From an uncultured Verrucomicrobiota bacterium (GTDB taxonomy: Bacteria > Verrucomicrobiota > Verrucomicrobiia > Palsa-1439): a stretch of 18,464 bases of DNA. The stretch's first letter is position 1, and every line of letters begins with the position of its first letter. This document shows positions 1 through 6,383 of the stretch, in pieces. Both the position numbers and the translations under genes were made by a program. The notes below the pieces were generated by a model, which saw nothing but the letters and a program-made list of their open reading frames with translations, was not told the DNA's origin and did not search any database. The stretch lies in NCBI GenBank assembly GCA_903825695.1, contig CAIKBP010000030.1:1-18464 (forward strand), in the 5' to 3' direction.

Positions 1-1
1 A

Positions 2-697
2 GGTTCGGCGGGCCAGAGTTTCGGCGCGTTTGTGCCGCGCGGTATGACGCTGATCCTTGAAGGCGATGCCAACGATTACCTCGGGAAAGGTCTCAGCGGC
101 GGCCGCATCATCGTCTATCCGCCCGAAGGCTCCACGTTTGTACCCGAGGAGAACATCATCGCTGGAAACGTCGCGCTCTATGGCGCGACGAGCGGCGAGG
201 CGTTCATCCGCGGCATGGCGGGTGAACGGTTCTGCGTCCGCAACAGCGGCGTCAATGCCGTCGTCGAGGCCATCGGCGATCACGGTTGCGAGTACATGAC
301 GGGCGGGCGCGTCATGGTCATCGGGCCGACGGGCCGCAATTTTGCGGCGGGCATGTCGGGCGGCATCGCGTACGTGCTCGACGAGCGAGGCGATTTCGCA
401 ACGCGCTGCAACCTGGCTATGGTCGGTTTGCAGAAACTGCAAGACCATGACGAGATCGAACAAGTGCGCCAGATGATTGTGCGTCACGGTGATTACACAA
501 AGAGCAAACGGGCATGGAAGATATTGGCGGAGTGGGAGAAGACGGTTCCGAGGTTTGTCAGGGTGATGCCGAAGGATTACCAGCGCGTAATCGAGGCGGT
601 TCGCCGCGCGAAACAATCCGGCCTCAATGGTGACGATGCGATCAATGCCGCGTTCGAGGAGAACTCACGCGACTCGGCGCGCGTTGGAGGGAATTGA
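2..697 (+). CDS. gltB: Glutamate synthase large subunit, C-terminal part (partial)
   Basis: This is the last 231 residues of the large (alpha) subunit of glutamate synthase, which transfers the amide nitrogen of glutamine to 2-oxoglutarate in the cytoplasm. The frame is open from base 2 and reads GSAGQSFGAFVPRGMTL, a hallmark of the C-terminal GXGXG beta-helix domain. Glycine-rich repeats follow (GKGLSGGRIIVYPP, GATSGEAFIRGMAGERF, MTGGRVMVIGPTGRNFAAGMSGG). This domain is structural and packs against the FMN/synthase domains. The glutaminase and FMN domains, over a thousand residues in the family, lie outside the window to the left. The stop is two bases before the gltD start, so the two subunits are co-translated from one operon. 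Identification is secure; only the length is incomplete. Confidence 0.96.
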   Translation, partial: GSAGQSFGAFVPRGMTLILEGDANDYLGKGLSGGRIIVYPPEGSTFVPEENIIAGNVALYGATSGEAFIRGMAGERFCVRNSGVNAVVEAIGDHGCEYMTGGRVMVIGPTGRNFAAGMSGGIAYVLDERGDFATRCNLAMVGLQKLQDHDEIEQVRQMIVRHGDYTKSKRAWKILAEWEKTVPRFVRVMPKDYQRVIEAVRRAKQSGLNGDDAINAAFEENSRDSARVGGN

Positions 698-699
698 GC

Positions 700-2175
700 A
701 TGGGCAAGCCAACAGGATTCATAGAATACCAGCGCGAGCTGCCGCAGGATCGGCCGCCAACGGAGCGGATCCGCGACTGGCTGGAGTTCCGCCTTCACAT
801 GTCCGAGAACAAACTGCGGGCGCAGGGCGCGCGGTGCATGGATTGCGGCATTCCATTCTGCCACAACGGCGCGTTGCTGGCGGGCATGGCCAGCGGTTGC
901 CCGATCAACAACCTCATCCCTGAGTGGAACGACCTTGTCTATCGCGGACTGTGGCACGAAGCCCTTGAGCGACTGCACAAGACGAATAATTTCCCCGAGT
1001 TCACGGGCCGCGTCTGTCCCGCGCCGTGCGAAGGCTCCTGCACGCTCGGCATCAACGCCCCGCCCGTCACCATTAAGAATATCGAAAACCAGATCATCGA
1101 ACGCGGGTTCGCCGAGGGTTGGGTCAAACCTGTCCCGCCAAGCACGCGCACGGACAAGAGAATCGCCATTGTCGGCAGCGGGCCAGCCGGTTTGTCCGCG
1201 GCGGCGCAATTGAACAAAGCCGGCCATTTGGTCACCGTGTTCGAGCGGGACGACCGCATTGGCGGCCTGCTCATGTATGGCATTCCGAACATGAAGCTCG
1301 ACAAGAAAGTCGTTCAGCGCCGTGCCGACCTCCTCGCGCAAGAAGGGGTGAAGTTCACCACGAACACCGAAGTCGGCCGCAATTATCCTGCCGAACAATT
1401 ACTTGAAGAATTTCATGCTGTTATACTGTGTGGCGGCGCGACCAAACCGCGGGACTTGCAGATCGAAGGCCGCAGTCTCAAGGGCATTCACTTCGCGATG
1501 GAGTTTCTGACCGCCAACACCAGGCATGTCCTCAACCCGCGCGAAGAGCTCATCTCAGCAGCCGGCAAGGACGTGGTCGTTATCGGCGGTGGCGACACCG
1601 GTACCGACTGCGTTGGCACCTCGATGCGTCACAAATGTCGCTCGATTGTTCAACTGGAGATCCTACCGGAACCGCCGCGGGAGCGCGCTACTGACAACCC
1701 GTGGCCTCAGTGGCCGAAGGTGCTTAAGGTGGATTACGGTCAGGAAGAAGTCGCTGCAGTGTTCGGTGCCGACCCGCGCCAGTACCTCATCACGGCGAAA
1801 CGGTTTCTCGGTGACGAGTGCGGCCATGTCAATGGCATCGAGACCGTCAAAGTCGAGTGGGGGCGCGACGACAAGGGACGATTCGTTCCTAAAAACGTGC
1901 CTGGCACGGAGCGGACTATTCCCGCGCAGTTGGTGTTGTTGGCGATGGGCTTCCTCGGACCTGAGGAGACGGCATTAAAACCGCTCGGCATCCATCAGGA
2001 CGGTCGCAGCAACATCAAGACCGACCATGGCAGGTTCGCCACCAACGTCCGCGGCGTGTTCGCCGCCGGTGACTGCCGTCGTGGCCAGAGCCTAGTCGTC
2101 TGGGCGATCAACGAAGGTCGGGCCGCCGCCCGCGAATGCGACCGGTATCTCATGGGTCACACGGATCTGCCGTAA
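700..2175 (+). CDS. gltD: Glutamate synthase small subunit
   Basis: This is the beta subunit of glutamate synthase (491 aa), which takes electrons from NAD(P)H through FAD and passes them to the iron-sulfur clusters of the large subunit. The N-terminal part has the cysteine clusters CMDCGIPFC (46, 49, 54, then Cys67) and CPAPCEGSC (106, 110, 114), which bind the 4Fe-4S centres. A first dinucleotide fold has GSGPAGL at 159-165 (FAD). A second has GGGDTGTDC at 296-304 (NADPH). The C-terminal FAD motif reads GVFAAGDCRRGQSLVVWA. Length is normal for the family. The ATG at 700 is chosen over an in-frame TTG at 694 because GGAGGG at 686-691 is correctly spaced from it and MGKPTGF is the usual N-terminus. 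It follows gltB by two bases. Confidence 0.97.
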   Translation: MGKPTGFIEYQRELPQDRPPTERIRDWLEFRLHMSENKLRAQGARCMDCGIPFCHNGALLAGMASGCPINNLIPEWNDLVYRGLWHEALERLHKTNNFPEFTGRVCPAPCEGSCTLGINAPPVTIKNIENQIIERGFAEGWVKPVPPSTRTDKRIAIVGSGPAGLSAAAQLNKAGHLVTVFERDDRIGGLLMYGIPNMKLDKKVVQRRADLLAQEGVKFTTNTEVGRNYPAEQLLEEFHAVILCGGATKPRDLQIEGRSLKGIHFAMEFLTANTRHVLNPREELISAAGKDVVVIGGGDTGTDCVGTSMRHKCRSIVQLEILPEPPRERATDNPWPQWPKVLKVDYGQEEVAAVFGADPRQYLITAKRFLGDECGHVNGIETVKVEWGRDDKGRFVPKNVPGTERTIPAQLVLLAMGFLGPEETALKPLGIHQDGRSNIKTDHGRFATNVRGVFAAGDCRRGQSLVVWAINEGRAAARECDRYLMGHTDLP

Positions 2176-2190
2176 ACGTTGAACTGGAGT

Positions 2191-2228
2191 TTTGCCGAAC
2201 AGCTTTCAACATCTGCTGAAACGGCAAA
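2191..2228 (+). repeat. Hairpin after gltD, possible terminator without a T tract
   Basis: TTTGCCG (2191-2197) pairs perfectly with CGGCAAA (2222-2228). An inner pair CAGC/GCTG (2200-2203 and 2215-2218) lies beyond a small internal loop. It starts 15 bases after the gltD stop. No run of T follows on either strand, so it may stabilise the 3' end or act as a weak terminator rather than being a classical intrinsic one. Confidence 0.4.
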
Positions 2229-2302
2229 GCGCGACACGTCGGCAGGCCACGTGGCTCCCCTTGGTCTTTTGCTACAGAGGATTCGGCTCGGCTGAACGGC
2301 GA

Positions 2303-2318
2303 TTTGGCACTCGCAGCC
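2303..2318 (-). repeat. 3' arm of inverted repeat around TRL copy 1
   Basis: The + strand reads TTTGGCACTCGCAGCC. It is the exact reverse complement of 2668-2683, 350 bases away. Read along the TRL transcript it lies 13 bases after the stop codon, in the 3' untranslated region. A perfect 16-base match at this distance is not expected by chance. Confidence 0.85.
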
Positions 2319-2331
2319 GGTTCACCTGTGG

Positions 2332-2646
2332 TTATTCGCCGTAAACAACCGTCGTATACTCTGCATAGATGCCAAGGATATTCTTTACCTCGGAATCCAC
2401 ATGGTGGACCTTGGTGATGCCACCATTCTTCATTGCGGTTTCGATGCTGGCATCGCCAGTTGCAATACCAATAATCGCGGTGGCTGTCGCCGTACCGGTC
2501 TTGGACATATGGGATGCATCTCCCATCGTCACTGGTCCTTTCATGTCCGTGTACAAGCTGCCATTCATCGGTGTAACCATTGCGCAACCAGTCAACAACA
2601 CAACCGTAGCTACACATACAAATACCGACCCGAGAATTCTTTTCAT
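2332..2646 (-). CDS. TRL-like family lipoprotein, copy 1
   Basis: A 104-residue predicted lipoprotein. The N-terminus has a basic start, a hydrophobic stretch and the lipobox LLTGC with Cys21 as the lipidated residue, so export and attachment to a membrane are expected. The mature part matches the TRL-like family: SLYTDMKGP, then SKTGTATATAIIGIATGDASIE, then GGITKVHHVDSEVKNILGIYAEYTTVVYG (quoted here with residues 74-103 as the conserved tail). The biochemical function of the family is not known to me. The start at 2646 is chosen because AGGAG sits just upstream, although the frame stays open to 2682. A paralogue lies 250 bases upstream in the same orientation. The gene has a predicted promoter at 2693-2720 and is flanked by a perfect 16-base inverted repeat. 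Confidence 0.87.
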   Translation of the reverse strand: MKRILGSVFVCVATVVLLTGCAMVTPMNGSLYTDMKGPVTMGDASHMSKTGTATATAIIGIATGDASIETAMKNGGITKVHHVDSEVKNILGIYAEYTTVVYGE

Positions 2647-2667
2647 ACGTTTCTCCTTCTGCGTTGT

Positions 2668-2683
2668 GGCTGCGAGTGCCAAA
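2668..2683 (-). repeat. 5' arm of inverted repeat around TRL copy 1
   Basis: The + strand reads GGCTGCGAGTGCCAAA, the exact reverse complement of 2303-2318. In the transcript it would begin about three bases after the predicted start site (near 2686) and end 21 bases before the start codon. So the very 5' end of the mRNA could pair with its own 3' untranslated region. Confidence 0.85.
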
Positions 2684-2692
2684 CTGAGGTTT

Positions 2693-2720
2693 AGTATATG
2701 TCGAATACGGTCTTTTGCAA
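2693..2720 (-). promoter_or_regulatory. Predicted sigma-70 promoter of TRL copy 1
   Basis: On the - strand, TTGCAA (2720-2715), a 16-base spacer and TATACT (2698-2693) form a good match to a housekeeping promoter. The predicted start near 2686 gives a 40-base leader that begins with the 16-base inverted-repeat arm. Confidence 0.55.
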
Positions 2721-2790
2721 GTTAGGGAATGCGATCATTGCCGACAACGACCCGAACAAGGCGGTTGTGAGGCATGGCTAGTGCGGCCAC

Positions 2791-2813
2791 GCATCGGGCT
2801 GGACGTGACGGCA
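2791..2813. repeat. 23-base direct repeat, copy A
   Basis: The 23 bases starting GCATCGGGCTGGACGTGACG and ending GCA are identical to 3453-3475, 662 bases away in the same orientation. This copy lies between the two TRL-like genes, upstream of the promoter of copy 1 and downstream of the stop of copy 2. The surrounding bases do not match, so the identity is confined to this block. Confidence 0.85.
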
Positions 2814-2871
2814 CCCGTAGCCACAAACAGAATGAACGCGACAGACTTCTCTCCGCCAAGGGAGACGGATC

Positions 2872-2885
2872 GGGCACCCACAGCA
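2872..2885 (-). repeat. 3' arm of inverted repeat around TRL copy 2
   Basis: The + strand reads GGGCACCCACAGCA. As RNA from the - strand this is UGCUGUGGGUGCCC, which pairs over all 14 positions, with one G-U, to the leader element at 3282-3295. It lies 11 bases after the stop of TRL copy 2, equivalent to the position of 2303-2318 behind copy 1. Confidence 0.7.
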
Positions 2886-2896
2886 CCACTGTTTTT

Positions 2897-3241
2897 CTAT
2901 TCGCCGTAAACTACCGTGGTGTACTTGGTAAAGAGACCACCGAGTACACTGGTCACATTGGCGTCCACGTGATGAATCTTCGTGATTCCCCCATTCTGCA
3001 TCGCCTTCTGAACGCTGGAATCGCCAGTCGCAAAGAAGATAACGCCTGTGGAGTCAGATCTTCCAACCTTGCTGGTGCTAGACGTTTGACCGGTAGGATA
3101 TCCATTCACCGTTGAGCCGTCCACTTGCGTGAAAAGATAACCCTGGGTGCCGCCTAAATTCCCCGGCGTAAACGCCGTACATCCCGTCAAGAACATAACT
3201 GCAACCGACGCTAATAACACACTTGCGCTGAGTATCTTCAT
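2897..3241 (-). CDS. TRL-like family lipoprotein, copy 2
   Basis: A 114-residue paralogue of the TRL-like gene at 2332-2646. It has the same signal layout with lipobox FLTGC and Cys21. The C-terminal half aligns closely: ATGDSSVQKAMQNGGITKIH, HVDANVTSVLG, then KYTTVVYGE at the end. The middle is longer and richer in Thr/Ser/Gly (GYPTGQTSSTSKVGRSDSTG) than in copy 1. AAGGAGAA lies eight bases before the ATG, which fixes the start. A tandem duplication followed by divergence is the simplest origin. The function is unknown to me; an exported, membrane-anchored small protein is all that the sequence supports. Confidence 0.87.
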   Translation of the reverse strand: MKILSASVLLASVAVMFLTGCTAFTPGNLGGTQGYLFTQVDGSTVNGYPTGQTSSTSKVGRSDSTGVIFFATGDSSVQKAMQNGGITKIHHVDANVTSVLGGLFTKYTTVVYGE

Positions 3242-3281
3242 GTCTGTTCTCCTTCGTTGGTTTTTGACTGCTGCTTTCTGT

Positions 3282-3295
3282 TGCTGCGGGTGCCC
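3282..3295 (-). repeat. 5' arm of inverted repeat around TRL copy 2
   Basis: The + strand reads TGCTGCGGGTGCCC. The transcript version, GGGCACCCGCAGCA, resembles the leader element of copy 1 (shared GGCAC and CGCAGC) and pairs with 2872-2885. It lies about eight bases from the predicted transcription start and 40 bases from the start codon. Confidence 0.7.
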
Positions 3296-3309
3296 CTCCC
3301 GCTGGCCGG

Positions 3310-3338
3310 TACATAAAATAACCCCTCTGCGTTGTCTA
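3310..3338 (-). promoter_or_regulatory. Possible promoter of TRL copy 2
   Basis: On the - strand, TAGACA (3338-3333), 17 bases, then TATGTA (3315-3310). The -35 is good and the -10 is weaker. The predicted start is near 3303, which would place the pairing element at the 5' end of the message, as in copy 1. Confidence 0.4.
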
Positions 3339-3452
3339 GCTTAATATGGTAGATGCATTTTCGCACTGCCCTCTCGATGCTGTGCTTAACACGACTGGCC
3401 GTCGTCTCTAAAACCCCGAATACTCCGGAGCAAGCTTACCGGGACTTGCCAA

Positions 3453-3475
3453 GCATCGGGCTGGACGTGACGGCA
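3453..3475. repeat. 23-base direct repeat, copy B
   Basis: Identical to 2791-2813 over 23 bases. This copy sits in the 291-base divergent region (3242-3532) between TRL copy 2 and the HEAT-repeat lipoprotein gene, 58 bases before the start of the latter. Relative to the TRL genes, one repeat copy lies upstream of each promoter (about 70 and 115 bases before the respective -35). Confidence 0.85.
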
Positions 3476-3532
3476 GTTACTTAGTATGCTTGGATTTGTG
3501 GCGCAGTAGGCGCCGCATAACGGAGAGATATT

Positions 3533-4177
3533 ATGAAGCGATTTACAGTTTCTTGTGCGAGTGCCGTCAGCGTGGTTGTCATCACGCTGGCCGTGGTTGG
3601 TTGTTCTCAACATGAAGCCGAAGAGCCGCAACCGCCGTTAAAACCCGCGTCTCATGCCCCGCGTGTGATCAGTACGCCGCCATCCATGTCTGCCGAAATA
3701 TCGCCGTCCGAGTCCGGGAAAATGGCTGGGCTGCCTGCTGTCGAAGGTGATTCGATGCTGGCAGCGAAGGAAGCCGCGGCATTGGAAACCAATTACCTTG
3801 CCCAGACCGAGTTCGCGGACAAGGTTGAAACGCTTTACAAGATCAGCGATTTGGGGACGAGCGATGCATTGGGTGTACTGACGCGCCTGTTCCTTCAGGA
3901 GAAGGACGAAGACGCGAAAACACAGATCATCGACGCGATGGGTGACATCGAAGGATTCACCGAGAAAAAACTGGCTTTGCTGACAATGGCGGTCAAGGCC
4001 GACCAACCGCAAGACGTGCGCACAAGCGCAATCGATGCCTTGACTGACATAGAAGACGCGCGGGTCATGCCAATCCTGCAGTCGCTACTAGATGATCCGG
4101 ATGAAGACATCCGCTCGGAAGCCGAAGATGGCATAAAACTGATGCAGGATACATTAAACAAGGCTGGTACCCCCTAG
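3533..4177 (+). CDS. HEAT-repeat lipoprotein of unknown function
   Basis: A 214-residue predicted lipoprotein. The signal peptide ends in VVGC with Cys24 as the lipidated residue. It is followed by a low-complexity Pro/Ser/Glu linker (about residues 25-75). The C-terminal half (about 95-205) is alpha-helical with HEAT-like repeats: DALGVLTRLFLQEKDEDAKT, QIIDAMGDIEGF, DVRTSAIDALTDIEDARVMP and DIRSEAEDGIKLM. Such repeats bind other proteins, so a scaffold or adaptor role at the envelope is likely, but no partner can be named. The start is supported by GGAGAG nine bases upstream. The gene ends 88 bases before rplU, which has its own promoter, so the two are probably separate units. Confidence 0.78.
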   Translation: MKRFTVSCASAVSVVVITLAVVGCSQHEAEEPQPPLKPASHAPRVISTPPSMSAEISPSESGKMAGLPAVEGDSMLAAKEAAALETNYLAQTEFADKVETLYKISDLGTSDALGVLTRLFLQEKDEDAKTQIIDAMGDIEGFTEKKLALLTMAVKADQPQDVRTSAIDALTDIEDARVMPILQSLLDDPDEDIRSEAEDGIKLMQDTLNKAGTP

Positions 4178-4200
4178 TTTCCACCGCCTTAACTAAACAG

Positions 4201-4229
4201 TTGACGACAGGCGGGGATTCCGTTACTTT
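4201..4229 (+). promoter_or_regulatory. Predicted promoter of rplU-rpmA
   Basis: TTGACG (4201-4206), a 17-base spacer and TACTTT (4224-4229). The -35 matches five of six consensus positions. The leader to the GTG start of rplU would be about 30 bases. Confidence 0.5.
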
Positions 4230-4265
4230 TCCGCGCCCTCGTAACAGCAGTAAAGGAGCAATCCC

Positions 4266-4583
4266 GTGTACGCAGTTGTTCAAACAGGCAGCAAACAATA
4301 TCGTGTCCAGCCCGGCGACGTCGTCGAAGTCGAACTGCTCGACGGCGAGAAAGGCGGGGAAATCGCGTTGGAAGAGGTGTTATTGGTGGCCGATGGCGAC
4401 AAGATTGAAGTCGGAAAGCCAACGGTCAAAGGCGCGCGAGTTACTGCTGAGGTTATCGACCCCGACAAGAAGGCCAAGAAGGTCATCGCCTTCAAGTTCC
4501 GGCGGCGCGAAGGTTACCACCGCAAACGGGGTATCCGCGCGCATCATACGATTTTGAAAATCAAGGAAATCGTCGTAAAGTAG
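4266..4583 (+). CDS. rplU: Ribosomal protein L21 (bL21)
   Basis: A 105-residue protein of the large ribosomal subunit with the usual bL21 opening (YAVVQTGSKQYRVQPGD), the central KVIAFKFRRREGYHRKRG motif that contacts 23S rRNA, and the family's HHTILKIKEI end. The start codon is GTG at 4266; AAGGAG at 4253-4258 gives the right spacing and the N-terminus matches the family. rpmA follows after 26 bases, the order seen in most bacteria. Both genes share the promoter at 4201 and the terminator at 4898. Confidence 0.98.
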   Translation: MYAVVQTGSKQYRVQPGDVVEVELLDGEKGGEIALEEVLLVADGDKIEVGKPTVKGARVTAEVIDPDKKAKKVIAFKFRRREGYHRKRGIRAHHTILKIKEIVVK

Positions 4584-4609
4584 GATGTCCGCAAACAGGA
4601 GTTTGAGTC

Positions 4610-4873
4610 ATGGCTCATAAGAAAGGCAAAGGCAGCTCTAGTAACGGCCGCGATTCGGTCAGCAAGCGGCTCGGCGTGAAACATTTCGGTGGTGAGCCCG
4701 TCATCGCCGGCAACATCCTCATCCGCCAGCGCGGTTCGCGCTATCTGGCGGGAGCCAACGTCGGCATCGGTCGCGACTGGACCCTGTTCGCCCTCGCCGA
4801 CGGCAAAGTCCGTTTCGACAAACAAAGCCGCCGCATCAACGTCGATCCGGTTCCTTCGGGCAACGCGTCGTAA
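4610..4873 (+). CDS. rpmA: Ribosomal protein L27 (bL27)
   Basis: An 87-residue large-subunit protein whose N-terminal tail reaches the peptidyl-transferase centre. It begins directly with MAHKKGKGSSSNGRDS, with no cleavable extension of the type found in Firmicutes. AGNILIRQRGSRYLAGANVG follows, then DWTLFALADG. Many bL27 proteins have DHTLFA here, so Trp replaces the common His. AGGAG lies ten bases before the ATG. It is the last gene of the rplU-rpmA unit; no obg gene follows, although obg often does. Confidence 0.98.
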   Translation: MAHKKGKGSSSNGRDSVSKRLGVKHFGGEPVIAGNILIRQRGSRYLAGANVGIGRDWTLFALADGKVRFDKQSRRINVDPVPSGNAS

Positions 4874-4897
4874 CCGTGGCGTCACCACTTTTTGATC

Positions 4898-4930
4898 AAG
4901 GGCATTCGCCAGTAAGCGGATGCCCTTTTT
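4898..4930 (+). terminator. Intrinsic terminator of rplU-rpmA
   Basis: AAGGGCATTCGC (4898-4909), a six-base loop, then GCGGATGCCCTT (4916-4927) form a 12-base-pair stem with one G-U pair. A run of five T (4926-4930) overlaps the end of the stem. It lies 25 bases after the rpmA stop. Confidence 0.88.
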
Positions 4931-5067
4931 GTATTCGGGAATATGTAGCTGATGCAACCCGGGCGTCAAGCAGGCGCTAACTGATGGCTCACACGCGCAG
5001 CGCTCGAATACAATACCGTCGCATCGGCGCTCATAAATAAGGAACCCTAACGCATTTCGCGGGTTTG

Positions 5068-5076
5068 TGGTAAGAT
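5068..5076 (+). promoter_or_regulatory. Possible extended -10 promoter of trpD
   Basis: TGG directly followed by TAAGAT (5071-5076) resembles an extended -10 element; no good -35 is present. The predicted start would be at about 5083-5086, on or next to the trpD ATG, which would make the message leaderless. No clear ribosome-binding site is seen before that ATG, in keeping with this. Confidence 0.3.
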
Positions 5077-5085
5077 TTTGCGCGT

Positions 5086-6138
5086 ATGACGGCACTTGAT
5101 ACACTAACGCAAAAAGCCGCTTCTGGTGCGGACCTTTCACGCGAGGAAATCGCTGATGCGGTCGCGCTGTTACTCGATGGTTGTGTCGCCGCCGACGCAA
5201 AGGCCGTGTTCCTGACGTCGCTGGCGCACAGGGGTGAGACGGCGGACGAGATTGCGGCATTCGCGCTCGAGTTGCGGAAGCGCGCTCTGGATCCGCAGAT
5301 CGATCCCACTCGGTTCGGCGGCGTGGTGTTCGATGTGGTCGGTACCGGCGCGGACATGGCCCACACGTTCAATATATCCTCGTGTGTCATGTTTGTGGCG
5401 GCAGCAGCAGGTGTCGCGGTCGCCAAGCACGGCAACCGCGCCGTCACCAGCAAGTGCGGCAGCGCCGACGTGCTCGCAGCTTTGGGTGCACGCATCGAAC
5501 TTGCTCCAGCGGCAGCCCGTCGTTGTCTGGAAGAGACTGGCGTGACCTTTTTCTTTGCGCCACTGTACCATCCCTCGTTCAAGGCAATTGTGCCCGTCCG
5601 CAAGCAGCTTGCGGCAAAAAAACAGCGCACCGTGTTCAACATCCTCGGTCCGTTGGTGAATCCCGCGCGACCGACCCACCAACTGGTGGGCGTGTTCGAT
5701 AGGGCGCTCGTTCGCCGCTATGCCGAAGTGTTGCGGTTGCTCGGTTTGAAACACGCGTTGGTTGTACACGGTGACGGCCTGGACGAACTTTCCATAATGG
5801 GCCCGAACACAGTTGCTGAGGTCTGGGGCAGCCGAATCGAAGAAAGCATCCGTGATTTTCACGTCCTGTGCTCGCAGTGGCGCGGGGTCGAGGTGAAACT
5901 GGCGGAATTGGCGGGCGACGATCCCGCCACCAACGCCGGCATTGCGCGCGACGTGCTTAGCGGCAAGGATCGTGGCGCACGACGCGACATCGTGCTGCTC
6001 AATGCGTCAGCGGCGCTGGTTGTTTCAGGCAAGTCGGACAGTTTCGAGTTGGGCTGGCAACGCGCGGCGGAATTGATCGACAGCGGCGCGGCGCTGGCCA
6101 AGTTGGAGCAATTCGTGGCCGCGACGAATCGAGAGTAA
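5086..6138 (+). CDS. trpD: Anthranilate phosphoribosyltransferase
   Basis: A 350-residue cytoplasmic enzyme that joins anthranilate and PRPP to give phosphoribosylanthranilate in tryptophan synthesis. The N-terminal helical domain (about 1-70) is followed by the phosphoribosyltransferase fold. Recognisable motifs are TFNISS, VAKHGNRAVTSKCGSADVL (residues about 111-129), FNILGPLVNPARPTHQLVGV and GDGLDELS, whose Asp-Glu binds the metal. The PRPP loop, usually GTGGDG, reads GTGADM here. Length is normal. It stands alone between the ribosomal unit and the convergent accC; other trp genes are absent except trpG at the far end of the window. Only a weak GGTAAG precedes the ATG. Confidence 0.95.
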   Translation: MTALDTLTQKAASGADLSREEIADAVALLLDGCVAADAKAVFLTSLAHRGETADEIAAFALELRKRALDPQIDPTRFGGVVFDVVGTGADMAHTFNISSCVMFVAAAAGVAVAKHGNRAVTSKCGSADVLAALGARIELAPAAARRCLEETGVTFFFAPLYHPSFKAIVPVRKQLAAKKQRTVFNILGPLVNPARPTHQLVGVFDRALVRRYAEVLRLLGLKHALVVHGDGLDELSIMGPNTVAEVWGSRIEESIRDFHVLCSQWRGVEVKLAELAGDDPATNAGIARDVLSGKDRGARRDIVLLNASAALVVSGKSDSFELGWQRAAELIDSGAALAKLEQFVAATNRE

Positions 6139-6234
6139 AGCATGTCGTCCGCGCCGTTCAGACAAAGCCGCTGGATTGGGCTTACATTCAATTGGCACGC
6201 CTTAGCGTCCGTGGCGGGAACCGGCAGCGAGTGC

Positions 6235-6330
6235 TTAGAGACCGGAATAGAGCACGGAGCGGACGATCCTGCAGTGGTCTTTGGCGTTGTACAGTTCTTG
6301 CAGGTAGCCAGGACAACCCTGCAGGCGCAT
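6235..6330 (-). CDS. Possible small protein downstream of accC
   Basis: A 31-residue reading frame starting at an ATG with GAGGGC seven bases upstream. The frame is open without a start codon back to 6390, next to the accC stop. The last part reads MRLQGCPGYLQELYNAKDHC and then RIVRSVLYSGL. Most codons end in G or C, as in neighbouring real genes, and the composition looks like a folded protein rather than a random frame. It could be a short gene in the accBC transcript, or the surviving end of a broken gene. I do not recognise it. The rest of the 245-base gap between trpD and accC shows nothing I can identify. Confidence 0.3.
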   Translation of the reverse strand: MRLQGCPGYLQELYNAKDHCRIVRSVLYSGL

Positions 6331-6383
6331 GGGCTTGCCCTCAAGATGCAGACTGTAGCCACCGGAGACGACGACTCGCGCGT

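Noticed and set aside
577..1398. 273-codon open frame antisense to gltD
   Set aside because: It opposes clear gltB/gltD coding sequence and has no recognisable domain; long antisense frames are expected at this GC content.
2303..2683. Insertion sequence with terminal inverted repeats
   Set aside because: The inverted repeat is real, but no transposase and no target-site duplication is visible (outer flanks differ). A cassette origin is kept only as an alternative in the findings.
4178..4265. Autoregulatory ribosomal-protein leader before rplU
   Set aside because: The leader after the predicted start is only about 30 bases and shows no convincing secondary structure.
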